From the NCBI GenBank assembly GCA_965230635.1, contig CBDDLJ010000010.1:62001-126000 (forward strand): a DNA stretch of 64,000 nucleotides. The letters run 5' to 3'. Source of the stretch: CBDDLJ01 sp965230635 (GTDB lineage: Bacteria > Pseudomonadota > Gammaproteobacteria > UBA1113). Shown here piece by piece: positions 37,900 to 45,762 of the stretch. The notes under the pieces were generated by a model that was not told the origin of the DNA, did no database searches, and saw nothing but the letters and a program-made list of their open reading frames with translations. A program made the translations under genes and the position numbers. Position 1 is the stretch's first letter, and every line of letters starts with the position of its first letter.

Positions 37900-39228
37900 T
37901 TAGCTAAAATGCATCTGTCCTCCCTTGTGGACTTTTGGGTTTTCAAATTTACCTGTTTTTTTCTTACTCTTTTTTTTCTTTTTCTTTCCCGCTGTTCGTC
38001 GGGACGAAGATGCAGCAGCAGGGTTTGAGTGAGAATCTAAAAAGCCACGCTTTGCATTTCTTGCACTAGCAGCTTTTTCTTTTATAGCTTTTCTACTTTT
38101 AGTTGACGAACTAGCCGCTGTGCTGGAAGTTGCTTTACTAGTAGATAGCTTATTTAAATCTAAAGATAGTGATACTGCGCTTGTCAGCTTTTTGCTGTCA
38201 GCACTGCTTGGTTTCAGTTGAGGAGAGTTGTTTTGGACAGCAGGATTTAATTTACCTTTGTTTCGTGGTTGTTTTATCCCGGTGATTTCTAGTTTTTCAT
38301 ATGGATCTGTTATACCCTCAGGCATATAAGGTCCCCCTTCTCTACGTTGACCTTTTTTTTCTCCAACAAAAGTGTCATAACGATAGGATACATACTGGCT
38401 ACCTTTCAGTGTTTTACTGCTTTCGGGTATATATCCTGGCTTTAAGCCCGATGTAATAAGCTTCACATGTAATTCGTTAAAAAAATTCTGCCAATCTTCT
38501 ACTTCCGTAGATTGATTTGTATAAATAGTTACTTGTTTACCTGCATGTTCCGGCTTTTCTAATAAATCATCTTTTTTGGACTCAATGGGTCGTTTTATTT
38601 TAGTAACATAGATTTGATATTTAAATAATAATGGTAGCAAAATTTTTCGAAGTGTATTGTTATAGTCACTACCTTCATCGCTTACAGATAGATGAAATTT
38701 CCAACCTCTCATTCTGGCCTGTCGCTCGCCAGAGTGATCACCACCTTTTGGCCTTGCTCCATTTTTAATATCTAGAAACTGGGTGCCATAAGAAAGTTCA
38801 TATCCAAATCCACACTCATAATCACTGTTCATCATTTTTTTAACAAAATCATCAGCATAAATATCAATAATATTTTCTCTAATATCATGGCAAAGCTTTC
38901 TAGCCGCATGATCATGATGTTTTTTATATAAAAATTCAAGCTGTCTAAGTATGTAAGATAATAGGCTTTCTTCATAGTATAGTGCCTCATTTACATATCC
39001 TTTGATATCATCTTTTTTAATACTAGTATCCCGACTTGGTGTGAGATTCTCAATGCGTATCGGAGGTTTCTTTGATACTCTTTCCCTAAAAATAGAATGA
39101 ATGATGTCCTCATCTGAGAACCCGGCAGGGACTTTAGCTTCAATATTAGAGAAACCCTCAATCTTCAACGCTTCGTCAATCAATTCAGGGCTGATATTTA
39201 CACATACTAACATGTCAACCAACTTCAT
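37900..39228 (-). CDS. candidate phosphothreonine lyase-like effector (OspF/SpvC pattern) with lysine-rich tail
   Basis: A 442-residue protein without membrane segments. In order it shows WKFHLSV (K177, H179), YVTK (207-210), GKQVTIY (Y236), GYIPES (265-270) and YVSYR (279-283). SpvC/OspF, as I remember them, have DKFHISV (K104, H106), KVTD, GAQFTLY (Y158), GQCPES and YLSYR (R213) with similar spacing. The general-base lysine K136 of SpvC would align with a tyrosine here, so activity is uncertain. OspF-family enzymes irreversibly remove phosphate from threonine of host MAP kinases. Residues 330-400 are Ser/Ala/Lys low complexity, and 410-425 (RRTAGKKKKKKSKKK) resembles a nuclear localisation signal. 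The assignment is inference from motif order; the alternative is an unknown family. Confidence 0.6.
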   Translation of the reverse strand: MKLVDMLVCVNISPELIDEALKIEGFSNIEAKVPAGFSDEDIIHSIFRERVSKKPPIRIENLTPSRDTSIKKDDIKGYVNEALYYEESLLSYILRQLEFLYKKHHDHAARKLCHDIRENIIDIYADDFVKKMMNSDYECGFGYELSYGTQFLDIKNGARPKGGDHSGERQARMRGWKFHLSVSDEGSDYNNTLRKILLPLLFKYQIYVTKIKRPIESKKDDLLEKPEHAGKQVTIYTNQSTEVEDWQNFFNELHVKLITSGLKPGYIPESSKTLKGSQYVSYRYDTFVGEKKGQRREGGPYMPEGITDPYEKLEITGIKQPRNKGKLNPAVQNNSPQLKPSSADSKKLTSAVSLSLDLNKLSTSKATSSTAASSSTKSRKAIKEKAASARNAKRGFLDSHSNPAAASSSRRTAGKKKKKKSKKKTGKFENPKVHKGGQMHFS

Positions 39229-39499
39229 TGGTATTTTCCTTTTTAGCTTATGATTTTTTCTTCAAATATTGATACTACGCCCTTATTATTAATGTGTCTA
39301 TACTCTACTGGACAAAAAGTTAAACCATTATGAGGCAGAGATTATAGCTCTCCCCAGCTGTTCTGCATATTAATTACACTTTATATGCTCAGGCAAAAGA
39401 AGCCATTTTATTTGATAACGGGTTTAATTCAATAATGATAATAAATTTTTTTTGAGGATTGTTGACATGAATTAGGATAACTGCTCTAACAATCCTGTC

Positions 39500-39665
39500 T
39501 TATAGCGGTTCCCTATATTGTTGACCTATTCTAAGCGAGTATAGAGTTTGCTTGCGAGGTTTGAAAAGCGACGTTTACTTATTGTAAATAAGATTTTGAA
39601 TAACGAAGTAAGCAGGCTCTAGATGAAGCCTTAGAATAGGTCAACAATATAGGGAATCGCTATAA
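39500..39665. mobile_element. MITE-like palindromic element, copy B
   Basis: A 166-base element with terminal inverted repeats of 36 bases (39500-39535 and 39630-39665) that differ at one base. The left half is nearly identical to copy A, while the inner right half (AATAACGAAGTAAGCAGGCT) matches copy C instead. It ends 25 bases before the stop of the phosphorelay gene. The 271 bases between the 442-residue gene and this element show no gene. Confidence 0.8.
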
Positions 39666-39690
39666 AGCAACATTTCCTCAAAAACACCAA

Positions 39691-40458
39691 TTAAAAACTC
39701 TCATCGAGATTAATACTTTTTATACGTGACATTTCACTAACAAGTTGAGAATAAAGTTGTGTTAAATCTTCAATAGATTTGTCTTTGCCTTCTGTCTCAA
39801 TTTTTTGTGATAGTGTATGTAAATTTGTTGCTCCGACATAAGATGTACTACCTGTGAGTTTATGTATCGACTTCATAAAAGATGTTTTTTCATGGTTATT
39901 AAATTTTTTGTCTAAGTCTTGTTGAATGTCTGTTAAACTATCTAGAAATTTTTTAATGGTTGTTACCGCGGATTTTTTATCGCCACCAAAAAGATTAATC
40001 ACGGCATTGATATCGATTGCATTTTGTTGGGGCTTCATTGTTTTTAGTTTTTTGCTAATAAGTAACTCGGGATACTGATCCACTAATGCTTGAATTTTTT
40101 CGCCACTCAGTGGTTTTTCAATATATTCATTGATGCCAATGGTTTTATAATCTAATTTGAATGTTGCTTCTGTATGGGCCGTTAAGGCAAAAATGAGAGT
40201 CGGAGGTAATTGCTGAGCATTTTCTATTTTTCGAATTTCTTGTGCTGCTTTGATACCATTAATTTGAGGTAATCCGATATCCATAAAAATAGCAGAATAA
40301 GCATTATGCTTTACACTGCTAATGGCATCTTCACCGCAATTTACTGTGCTGACTAAAAATCCCATTTTCTCAAGTGTTACTTTTCCAACGCTTCTTGCCA
40401 TGGCTTCATCTTCCACTAATAAGATGTGCGGCCGGATGTTGGTGTATTTATCTTTCAT
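39691..40458 (-). CDS. two-domain phosphorelay protein: receiver plus Hpt
   Basis: A 255-residue cytosolic signalling protein. The receiver domain (about 10-128) has the acidic pair E16/D17, the phospho-acceptor D60 in FMDIGLP, T93 and K115. After a linker the histidine phosphotransfer domain (about 145-250) carries SIHKLTGSTSYVGA with the phospho-histidine H199. There is no output or kinase domain, so it would pass phosphate between a hybrid sensor and a regulator, like the tail of an ArcB/TorS-type kinase made as a separate protein. No cognate kinase is in the window. The gene lies next to yhbY, 75 bases downstream of it. Confidence 0.9.
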   Translation of the reverse strand: MKDKYTNIRPHILLVEDEAMARSVGKVTLEKMGFLVSTVNCGEDAISSVKHNAYSAIFMDIGLPQINGIKAAQEIRKIENAQQLPPTLIFALTAHTEATFKLDYKTIGINEYIEKPLSGEKIQALVDQYPELLISKKLKTMKPQQNAIDINAVINLFGGDKKSAVTTIKKFLDSLTDIQQDLDKKFNNHEKTSFMKSIHKLTGSTSYVGATNLHTLSQKIETEGKDKSIEDLTQLYSQLVSEMSRIKSINLDESF

Positions 40459-40533
40459 GTTAGATCCCCGGTTAGCGTATATTTACTCTATATACTATAG
40501 CAAATAATGACGGGGTTAATGCTAAATTATCGA

Positions 40534-40818
40534 TCAAGACGCTGGTATTTTTTGTGATTTGCGATATATGACCAATATTTGACCTATTGTTTGGATTAAG
40601 TCGGCAGATTGTTCTTCAATAATTTCTTGAATTAAGCGCTTTCGCTCGTCGCGATCGGCTTGTGCAACTTTTATTTTGATTAATTCATGATCTTCTAGCG
40701 CTCGATGAATTTCCAATTGCACAGCATCCGTTAAACCTTTGCTGCCAATAGTCACAACAGGCTTCAGCGCATGTGCAAGACTACGTAGTTGACGCTTTTG
40801 TTTACCGATCAATTGCAT
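40534..40818 (-). CDS. yhbY: ribosome-assembly RNA-binding protein YhbY (CRM domain)
   Basis: A 94-residue protein made of a single CRM domain, which binds pre-50S ribosomal particles. The hallmark GxxG loop is GSKGLT, preceded by LRSLAHALKPVVTI and followed by IHRALEDHELIKIKV, as in E. coli YhbY. In most gammaproteobacteria yhbY is directly divergent from rlmE and ftsH; here 2 kb of decayed accessory sequence separates it from rlmE. Confidence 0.95.
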   Translation of the reverse strand: MQLIGKQKRQLRSLAHALKPVVTIGSKGLTDAVQLEIHRALEDHELIKIKVAQADRDERKRLIQEIIEEQSADLIQTIGQILVIYRKSQKIPAS

Positions 40819-41660
40819 GAGTTAATTATATTAAAACGCTTAGATTACCTAGAGTTGAGATTAAATGCAAAAGAAAGTTGTATTGACTATTTTTTATCCA
40901 TCCTGGCTGTGTTATCATGGTGTTATTCGCTTGCCAATTGCGCACAAAGTGGAATATATACTACCGGTTAATCATGTTCCTGATTGGTTATATCTCTCAT
41001 TTGAATGTTAATCTATTTTTTTGAAAAATTGTAAGCAACCGGTAAAGTACATACTATTTAGTTCATTACAATTTATTTGGCAAATAGTCGACGCTTAAAG
41101 ACTTGCAGCTAACAAAAAGAATTAAATTATGATTACCTTTATAGCCATGTTAACCCTTATACCTTACCACCTGTAATTAATATTACAGGTTAAATAACAT
41201 TCAGCATATCGTATGTGAACAATGACTACAACTAATAATTAGAATTTTGTAGAACAGTTATACCATGCTTAGTTTCGTGATGTTAATAAGAACTGCTTGG
41301 CAAGAAAATTACTGAAATATTTTATATTGTTTGACTTTTAACATAAATGTTTTCCCTACACAGGGGAGGTAAATAACGTAATAAGGCACTGATGTGTTTC
41401 TCTTCTTTATTCTTCTTGAATTTCTAATGGGGTCTTTTTATTACCATTCTTTAGGCTTGTGTCTGCTCCAACTCTCTTGTTTCTAAAATAATTACTGGTA
41501 AGCGCAGCTTGACTAAACATCATATCAATGCTGTTTGTGAACGTTTTGCTATTAATCCAACACTGTTTTTTTGATTGCCCTATCGAGTATAAAAGTTTTA
41601 TCACCAGAATCTGGGAACGACATTAGCTTAGTCGACAGCGGTAAGCAGTACAAAAAAGTA
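40819..41660. other. 842-base stretch with no convincing gene
   Basis: Very AT-rich. It holds ACCGGTT motifs at about 40968 and 41031-41044 (the latter, in reverse, shares 14 bases with 31792-31805) and a perfect 8-bp hairpin (ACCTGTAA 41169-41176 with TTACAGGT 41183-41190). Short open frames here, including one at 41407-41604 on the minus strand, have no family signal, start site or composition to support them. Confidence 0.5.
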
Positions 41661-41945
41661 TTACATTGACTCAAGCGTATTTCGTATGAGCATAGGTTGT
41701 TTAGCTATACATGTCAAATAGGCTAAACTTGTTACGTCAGGAGTTCTCTTTTTTTGCTCCCAATTCCGCAATGTTTGTAGTTTGATATGGTATATGCTAG
41801 AGAATTCTTTTTGTGTTAGTTTTAACTGTTTGCGAATAGCCGCAATGTCGATTTTTGGGCGCACTATTCTGCCATGCTCTTTGTCGTCCAGCGCTTCTTG
41901 TATAGCAGAGATCAGTGTTTCACCTAGTGTTTTTTCAGTTTTCAT
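41661..41945 (-). CDS. HigA-like antitoxin, XRE helix-turn-helix
   Basis: Start ATG 41945 (MKTEKTLGETLISAIQEAL) follows GGAGAG and gives 94 residues. The C-terminal two thirds are a helix-turn-helix (IRKQLKLTQKEFSSIYHIK; LQTLRNWEQKKRTPD), the usual form of HigA/NadS-type antitoxins whose gene follows the toxin gene. It overlaps the toxin gene by four bases (ATGA). Such antitoxins neutralise the toxin and repress the operon. This gene looks intact although its partner carries a frameshift. Confidence 0.88.
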   Translation of the reverse strand: MKTEKTLGETLISAIQEALDDKEHGRIVRPKIDIAAIRKQLKLTQKEFSSIYHIKLQTLRNWEQKKRTPDVTSLAYLTCIAKQPMLIRNTLESM

Positions 41946-42272
41946 GATAAATCTCTCCAATATTTTTCAACTAATGTTGGTACCAATAATTTTAATTGTT
42001 GCTTTTCCTTTGAGGTAATGTCCTCTTTCTTCGATTTGGCGTATAACGTAATTAACAAAACAAGCTTCTCCTTTGAGTAATGATATAAAATACGGACTCC
42101 ACTACTTTTTCCTTTATTATTTTTGCCGGAATACCAACGTAGTTTCCTTATACTACCCGTACCTTGAATAACAGAGCCTTTATTGGGATGTCTCTCTAAA
42201 TAATCCAGCAACTCCTCAAGTGCGTCAGGTGGTAAGTAGCCGATCCGCAGCTTTATCAAACGCTGGTGTCAT
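41942..42272 (-). pseudogene. RelE/HigB-like toxin gene with an N-terminal frameshift
   Basis: The body reads PDALEELLDYLERHPNKGS, VIQGTGSIRKLRWYSG and GVRILYHYSKEKLVLLITLY, a RelE/HigB-type mRNA interferase of the PF06296 group. The expected N-terminus, MTPAFDKAADRLLT, is present from ATG 42272 but in another phase; the two join near 42230 if one base is removed (ACCACCTGAC in place of ACCCCTGAC). Without recoding, only a TTG-started shortened protein (42259) could be made, lacking the first strand. The toxin is therefore probably dead, or a sequencing error sits here. Confidence 0.75.
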
Positions 42273-42302
42273 TTTTATAACCAATCTTCTCATGACTTAT
42301 AG

Positions 42303-42317
42303 TAGTCCATTGGACTA
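42303..42317. promoter_or_regulatory. palindrome upstream of the toxin-antitoxin genes
   Basis: TAGTCCATTGGACTA has seven-base arms and a one-base centre, 31 bases before the toxin ATG. Antitoxins of this kind bind such palindromes in their own promoter; that it is the operator is inference. Confidence 0.4.
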
Positions 42318-42429
42318 TAAATGCCAAGGTTTTTGCGTTGCTATGTTGCTAACATGCGATATGTCCGGCCTTATTAACACGCGGTTTGTCCGGTTACAAT
42401 CTATCCAACTGGATGAACTGGAGCAGAAA

Positions 42430-42520
42430 ATGAGCAGAATCAAGGTGTTAGAGGAGATCCGGCAAATGTGATTTGAAGAAGTTTACCAGCAACGTATTGC
42501 TAAAAAGTTAGCGGTAAGGC
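42430..42520 (+). pseudogene. IS1202/ISNCY-like transposase, N-terminal remnant
   Basis: The frame MSRIKVLEEIRQM, stop, FEEVYQQRIAKKLAVRQA fits the opening of transposases that begin with an M-RFEEVY motif and a helix-turn-helix, with the arginine codon changed to TGA (42469-42471). The rest of the gene is missing. An ACGCGGTTTGTCCGG-type segment before it may be part of the element's end. Confidence 0.6.
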
Positions 42521-42584
42521 AAGCCTCTTTTTTCTGTCTAATCTCTTCCATATGTATAACATCAATAAATTGGTTAAACTGCAA

Positions 42585-42702
42585 TACTTGTGTTACCCGT
42601 TTTCAACATTGTTTGCGCTTGCTCCAGTAAAAATTGAGCTAATTAGTCGTTGACAACTATTTTTGCTGGATCATCTAATGTAATTACATTATCTTTACTC
42701 AT
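42585..42702 (-). pseudogene. possible IS256-family transposase, N-terminal remnant
   Basis: After a strong AGGAGA site, ATG 42702 opens MSKDNVITLDDPAKIVVND, then a stop, then LAQFLLEQAQTMLKTGNTSI. The beginning resembles IS256-type transposases (MS-DNV--L--P...L...L---AQ-ML). Only the first 40 codons survive. Confidence 0.4.
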
Positions 42703-42788
42703 CGGTGTATTTCTCCTAATGTCGTAATTGTTTATTTAGCACCATACAATTTATAGCAAATGCATGGTGGAATACACCGTTTAACTAA

Positions 42789-42809
42789 TATGACTAAAAT
42801 ATAGTCATA
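42789..42809. promoter_or_regulatory. inverted repeat in the rlmE promoter region
   Basis: TATGACTA (42789-42796) and TAGTCATA (42802-42809) are perfect 8-base arms with a 5-base spacer, 55 bases before the rlmE start. It may be an operator or simply part of the promoter; no regulator is implied. Confidence 0.3.
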
Positions 42810-42863
42810 CATAAAATTTCATTATATTCTGTTTATTAGCCCCCGGTTTTTTTGGAAAAATAG

Positions 42864-43496
42864 ATGAGCAAAAAACAACGTTCAAAAAGCAGTAAACAAT
42901 GGTTGCAAGAGCACTTTTCAGACAGTTTTGTGAAGCAAGCACAAGCAAAAGGTTATCGCTCACGTGCTGTGTATAAATTAATATCTATTCAGGAAAAAGA
43001 TCACTTATTACATGCGGGACAAAATATTGTCGATTTAGGCGCTGCACCCGGTAGTTGGACGCAGTATGCAGCAGAAATAGCGTCAACTAACGGTCAAGTC
43101 TTTGCTTTAGATATATTGCCGATGGATGACATTGCGGGTGTTACCTGTTTGCAAGGTGATTTTACTGAGCAAGCAGCGTTAGATACTTTGTTAAGCCATG
43201 TGGGTGAATCAAAAATTAATGTTGTTTTATCTGATATGGCGCCCAATTTGAGCGGTATTCATGCAGTTGACCAACCTAAAGCCATGTATTTAGCCGAATT
43301 AGCATTAGATTTTGCACAAACAGTCTTAGCGAGCAAAGGAAGTTTCGTGGTAAAAGTGTTTCAAGGTGAAAATTTTGATGAATATTTACGCTTATTGAGG
43401 CAAAGTTTTGCTAAAGTGTCAGTGCGTAAACCACCAGCATCTCGCTCACGCTCAAGAGAAGTTTATTTGGTTGCCAAACAATTTTGTGGTCATTGA
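42864..43496 (+). CDS. rlmE: 23S rRNA (uridine-2'-O-)-methyltransferase RlmE
   Basis: RlmE (FtsJ/RrmJ) methylates U2552 in the A-loop of 23S rRNA and is needed for 50S maturation. The 210-residue protein has the catalytic tetrad at exactly the E. coli positions: K38 (RAVYKL), D124 (LSDMAPN), K164 (FVVKVFQG) and E199 (SREVYLV). The SAM-binding loop is VDLGAAPGSW. It comes before ftsH on the same strand, the standard arrangement, with a 305-base gap. Confidence 0.97.
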   Translation: MSKKQRSKSSKQWLQEHFSDSFVKQAQAKGYRSRAVYKLISIQEKDHLLHAGQNIVDLGAAPGSWTQYAAEIASTNGQVFALDILPMDDIAGVTCLQGDFTEQAALDTLLSHVGESKINVVLSDMAPNLSGIHAVDQPKAMYLAELALDFAQTVLASKGSFVVKVFQGENFDEYLRLLRQSFAKVSVRKPPASRSRSREVYLVAKQFCGH

Positions 43497-43561
43497 AGGT
43501 GAGTTAACCAGTATCAGCTCTTATTTACGATCAATTCAGTATTGTCTTAGGAGGTTCTTAT

Positions 43562-43639
43562 TTGGTCAGCTTAATCACAAAAAATGACTTAAAAGTGCTC
43601 ATTCGGCTATCCATGTGGCGCATTTTTCGTCAAAGCTGA
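43562..43639 (+). CDS. possible 25-residue leader peptide upstream of ftsH
   Basis: A perfect AGGAGG (43549-43554) is followed after seven bases by TTG and a short basic frame, VSLITKNDLKVLIRLSMWR and six more codons to TGA. The ribosome site is stronger than that of most genes here. The remaining rlmE-ftsH gap holds an inverted repeat (TATTCAC 43661-43667, GTGAATA 43678-43684) and AT-rich promoter-like sequence. A chance frame remains possible. Confidence 0.3.
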   Translation: MVSLITKNDLKVLIRLSMWRIFRQS

Positions 43640-43801
43640 GCTTAAAATAGACATGCTCGTTATTCACTCTAGCTATGGTGAATAGTGACAAAATCAATTA
43701 AAATACTTTTTTATATCCTTTAACAATGAAATTTAGGCTATAAATTAAAGTATAGGGAATTTTTTCCATCAGTGTTTGTTTTTTATTCTTGAGGTGTCAG
43801 G

Positions 43802-45727
43802 TTGAACGAAACAGTTAAAAATTTATTTCTATGGTTAGTCATTATTGTTGTATTAATTACAGTATTTAGCAATTTTGGCGCCCATCAACGGCAAGAGACG
43901 CCTATTCCTTACTCACAATTTGTCAAAGAATTAGACCAAGGTAATATTACGTCAGTAACAATTGAAAATCGCACCGTTCATGCGTTTACGCGCAATAATC
44001 AAGCGATTTCAACGTATATCCCATTGGAAGATCCGTTCTTGTTGCCCGATTTGATTAAACAGAAAGTTGTTGTGAAGGGGAAAAAACCAGAACAGCAAGG
44101 TGTGTTGATGCATTTATTCATTAATACGTTCCCTGTGCTGTTATTAATTGGTGTATGGATATTCTTTCTCAGGCAAATGCAAGGTGGTGGCAGTGGTCGT
44201 GGAGCCATGTCGTTTGGTCGCAGTCGTGCGAGGTTACTAGGCGAAGATCAAGTGAAAGTCACTTTTCGTGATGTCGCAGGTGCAGAAGAAGCAAAAGAAG
44301 AAGTAAAAGAATTAGTCGATTTCTTGAAAGATCCAGGTAAATTTCAAAAATTAGGCGGTCGCATCCCTCGTGGCGTTTTAATGGTTGGTTCTCCGGGCAC
44401 AGGTAAAACCTTATTAGCAAAAGCGGTAGCAGGTGAAGCGAAAGTTCCCTTTTTTACGATTTCAGGTTCCGATTTTGTTGAAATGTTTGTTGGGGTAGGT
44501 GCATCGCGAGTACGTGATATGTTTGAACAAGCGAAAAAACAAGCGCCTTGTATTATTTTCATTGATGAAATTGATGCTGTTGGTCGTCATCGTGGTGCGG
44601 GTCTCGGTGGTGGACACGATGAGCGAGAGCAAACATTAAATCAATTATTGGTTGAGATGGATGGATTTGAAGGAAATGAAGGTGTTATTGTTATTTCTGC
44701 AACAAACCGTCCTGATGTACTTGATCCTGCTTTACTACGCCCAGGTCGATTTGATCGTCAAGTGATTGTGCCATTGCCAGATATCCGTGGCCGTGAGCAA
44801 ATACTGAAAGTTCATATGCGAAAAGTCCCTTTGGGTGATGATGTTGATCCATTGGTTACTGCTAGAGGAACGCCAGGATTTTCTGGGGCTGATTTAGCTA
44901 ACTTAGTTAATGAAGCAGCATTGTTTGCTGCACGAGACAATTGTCGCACGGTTAGCATGGCTCAATTTGAAAAAGCTAAAGATAAAATCATGATGGGTGC
45001 AGAAAGACACTCGATGGTTATGAGTGATGATGAAAAATGCTTAACAGCATACCATGAATCGGGTCATGCTATTGTTGGACTACTTGTCCCTGAACATGAT
45101 CCGGTTTATAAAGTGACAATTATTCCGCGTGGTCGCGCATTAGGTGTTACCATGTTTTTACCGGAAGGCGATCGCTACAGTCACTCTAAACAACGATTGG
45201 AGTGTCAATTATCTAGCTTATTTGGTGGGCGACTAGCAGAAGAGTTAATTTTTGGTGTAGATAAGGTTACGACAGGTGCCTCCAATGATATTCAGCGAGC
45301 AACAGAAATTGCCAGAGGCATGGTGACTCGTTGGGGATTATCTGAAAAATTAGGGCCGTTGGTTTACGGCGAAGAAGATGGCGAAGTTTTTTTAGGTCAT
45401 CAAATGTCAAGACAGAAAGAAATATCGGAAGCGACCGCTGAATTAATTGATCAAGAAGTTCGAGTTATTATTGATCGTAACTATGCTCGAGCGAAACAAT
45501 TGCTAGAAGAAAATATGGATAAATTACATAGCATGGCTAAAGCGTTGATTAAATATGAAACTATTGATGAAGATCAAATAAAAATGATTATGCAGGGCAA
45601 AGATCCTGAGCCTCCGAAAAATTGGTCAGAAGAACCTCCCGATATGCCTAATGCGGTTGATTCCGATATAAAAATATCTAATGATAAAGGTTCTGATTTA
45701 ACCAATCCGGCAGAACATTTGCGTTAG
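43802..45727 (+). CDS. ftsH: ATP-dependent zinc metalloprotease FtsH
   Basis: FtsH is the membrane-bound AAA+ protease that degrades LpxC, sigma-32 and damaged membrane proteins. The 641-residue protein has two membrane spans (about 6-23 and 104-123), Walker A GSPGTGKT (196-203), Walker B IIFIDEIDAVG, the second region of homology LLRPGRFDRQ, and the zinc motif HESGH (418-422). The start is TTG at 43802, supported by GAGGTG a few bases before it and by the conserved N-terminus (NETVKNLFLWLVII). It leads the ftsH-folP-glmM run. Confidence 0.97.
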   Translation: MNETVKNLFLWLVIIVVLITVFSNFGAHQRQETPIPYSQFVKELDQGNITSVTIENRTVHAFTRNNQAISTYIPLEDPFLLPDLIKQKVVVKGKKPEQQGVLMHLFINTFPVLLLIGVWIFFLRQMQGGGSGRGAMSFGRSRARLLGEDQVKVTFRDVAGAEEAKEEVKELVDFLKDPGKFQKLGGRIPRGVLMVGSPGTGKTLLAKAVAGEAKVPFFTISGSDFVEMFVGVGASRVRDMFEQAKKQAPCIIFIDEIDAVGRHRGAGLGGGHDEREQTLNQLLVEMDGFEGNEGVIVISATNRPDVLDPALLRPGRFDRQVIVPLPDIRGREQILKVHMRKVPLGDDVDPLVTARGTPGFSGADLANLVNEAALFAARDNCRTVSMAQFEKAKDKIMMGAERHSMVMSDDEKCLTAYHESGHAIVGLLVPEHDPVYKVTIIPRGRALGVTMFLPEGDRYSHSKQRLECQLSSLFGGRLAEELIFGVDKVTTGASNDIQRATEIARGMVTRWGLSEKLGPLVYGEEDGEVFLGHQMSRQKEISEATAELIDQEVRVIIDRNYARAKQLLEENMDKLHSMAKALIKYETIDEDQIKMIMQGKDPEPPKNWSEEPPDMPNAVDSDIKISNDKGSDLTNPAEHLR

Positions 45728-45762
45728 ATAAGCTCCGTGTTTTCTATTGACGAAGGAAATTA

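Noticed and set aside
30780..39665. The repeated palindromic units considered as a CRISPR or REP array
   Set aside because: The units are 160-166 bases, far apart, with terminal inverted repeats and no regular spacers; they fit a MITE-like element instead.
41407..41604. 65-codon minus-strand frame
   Set aside because: No homology that I can recall and no supporting start site; surrounding sequence is decayed and AT-rich.
42220..42471. 83-codon plus-strand frame across the toxin promoter and transposase remnant
   Set aside because: It joins antisense toxin sequence with the remnant's first codons; only the last part (from 42430) has a recognisable origin.
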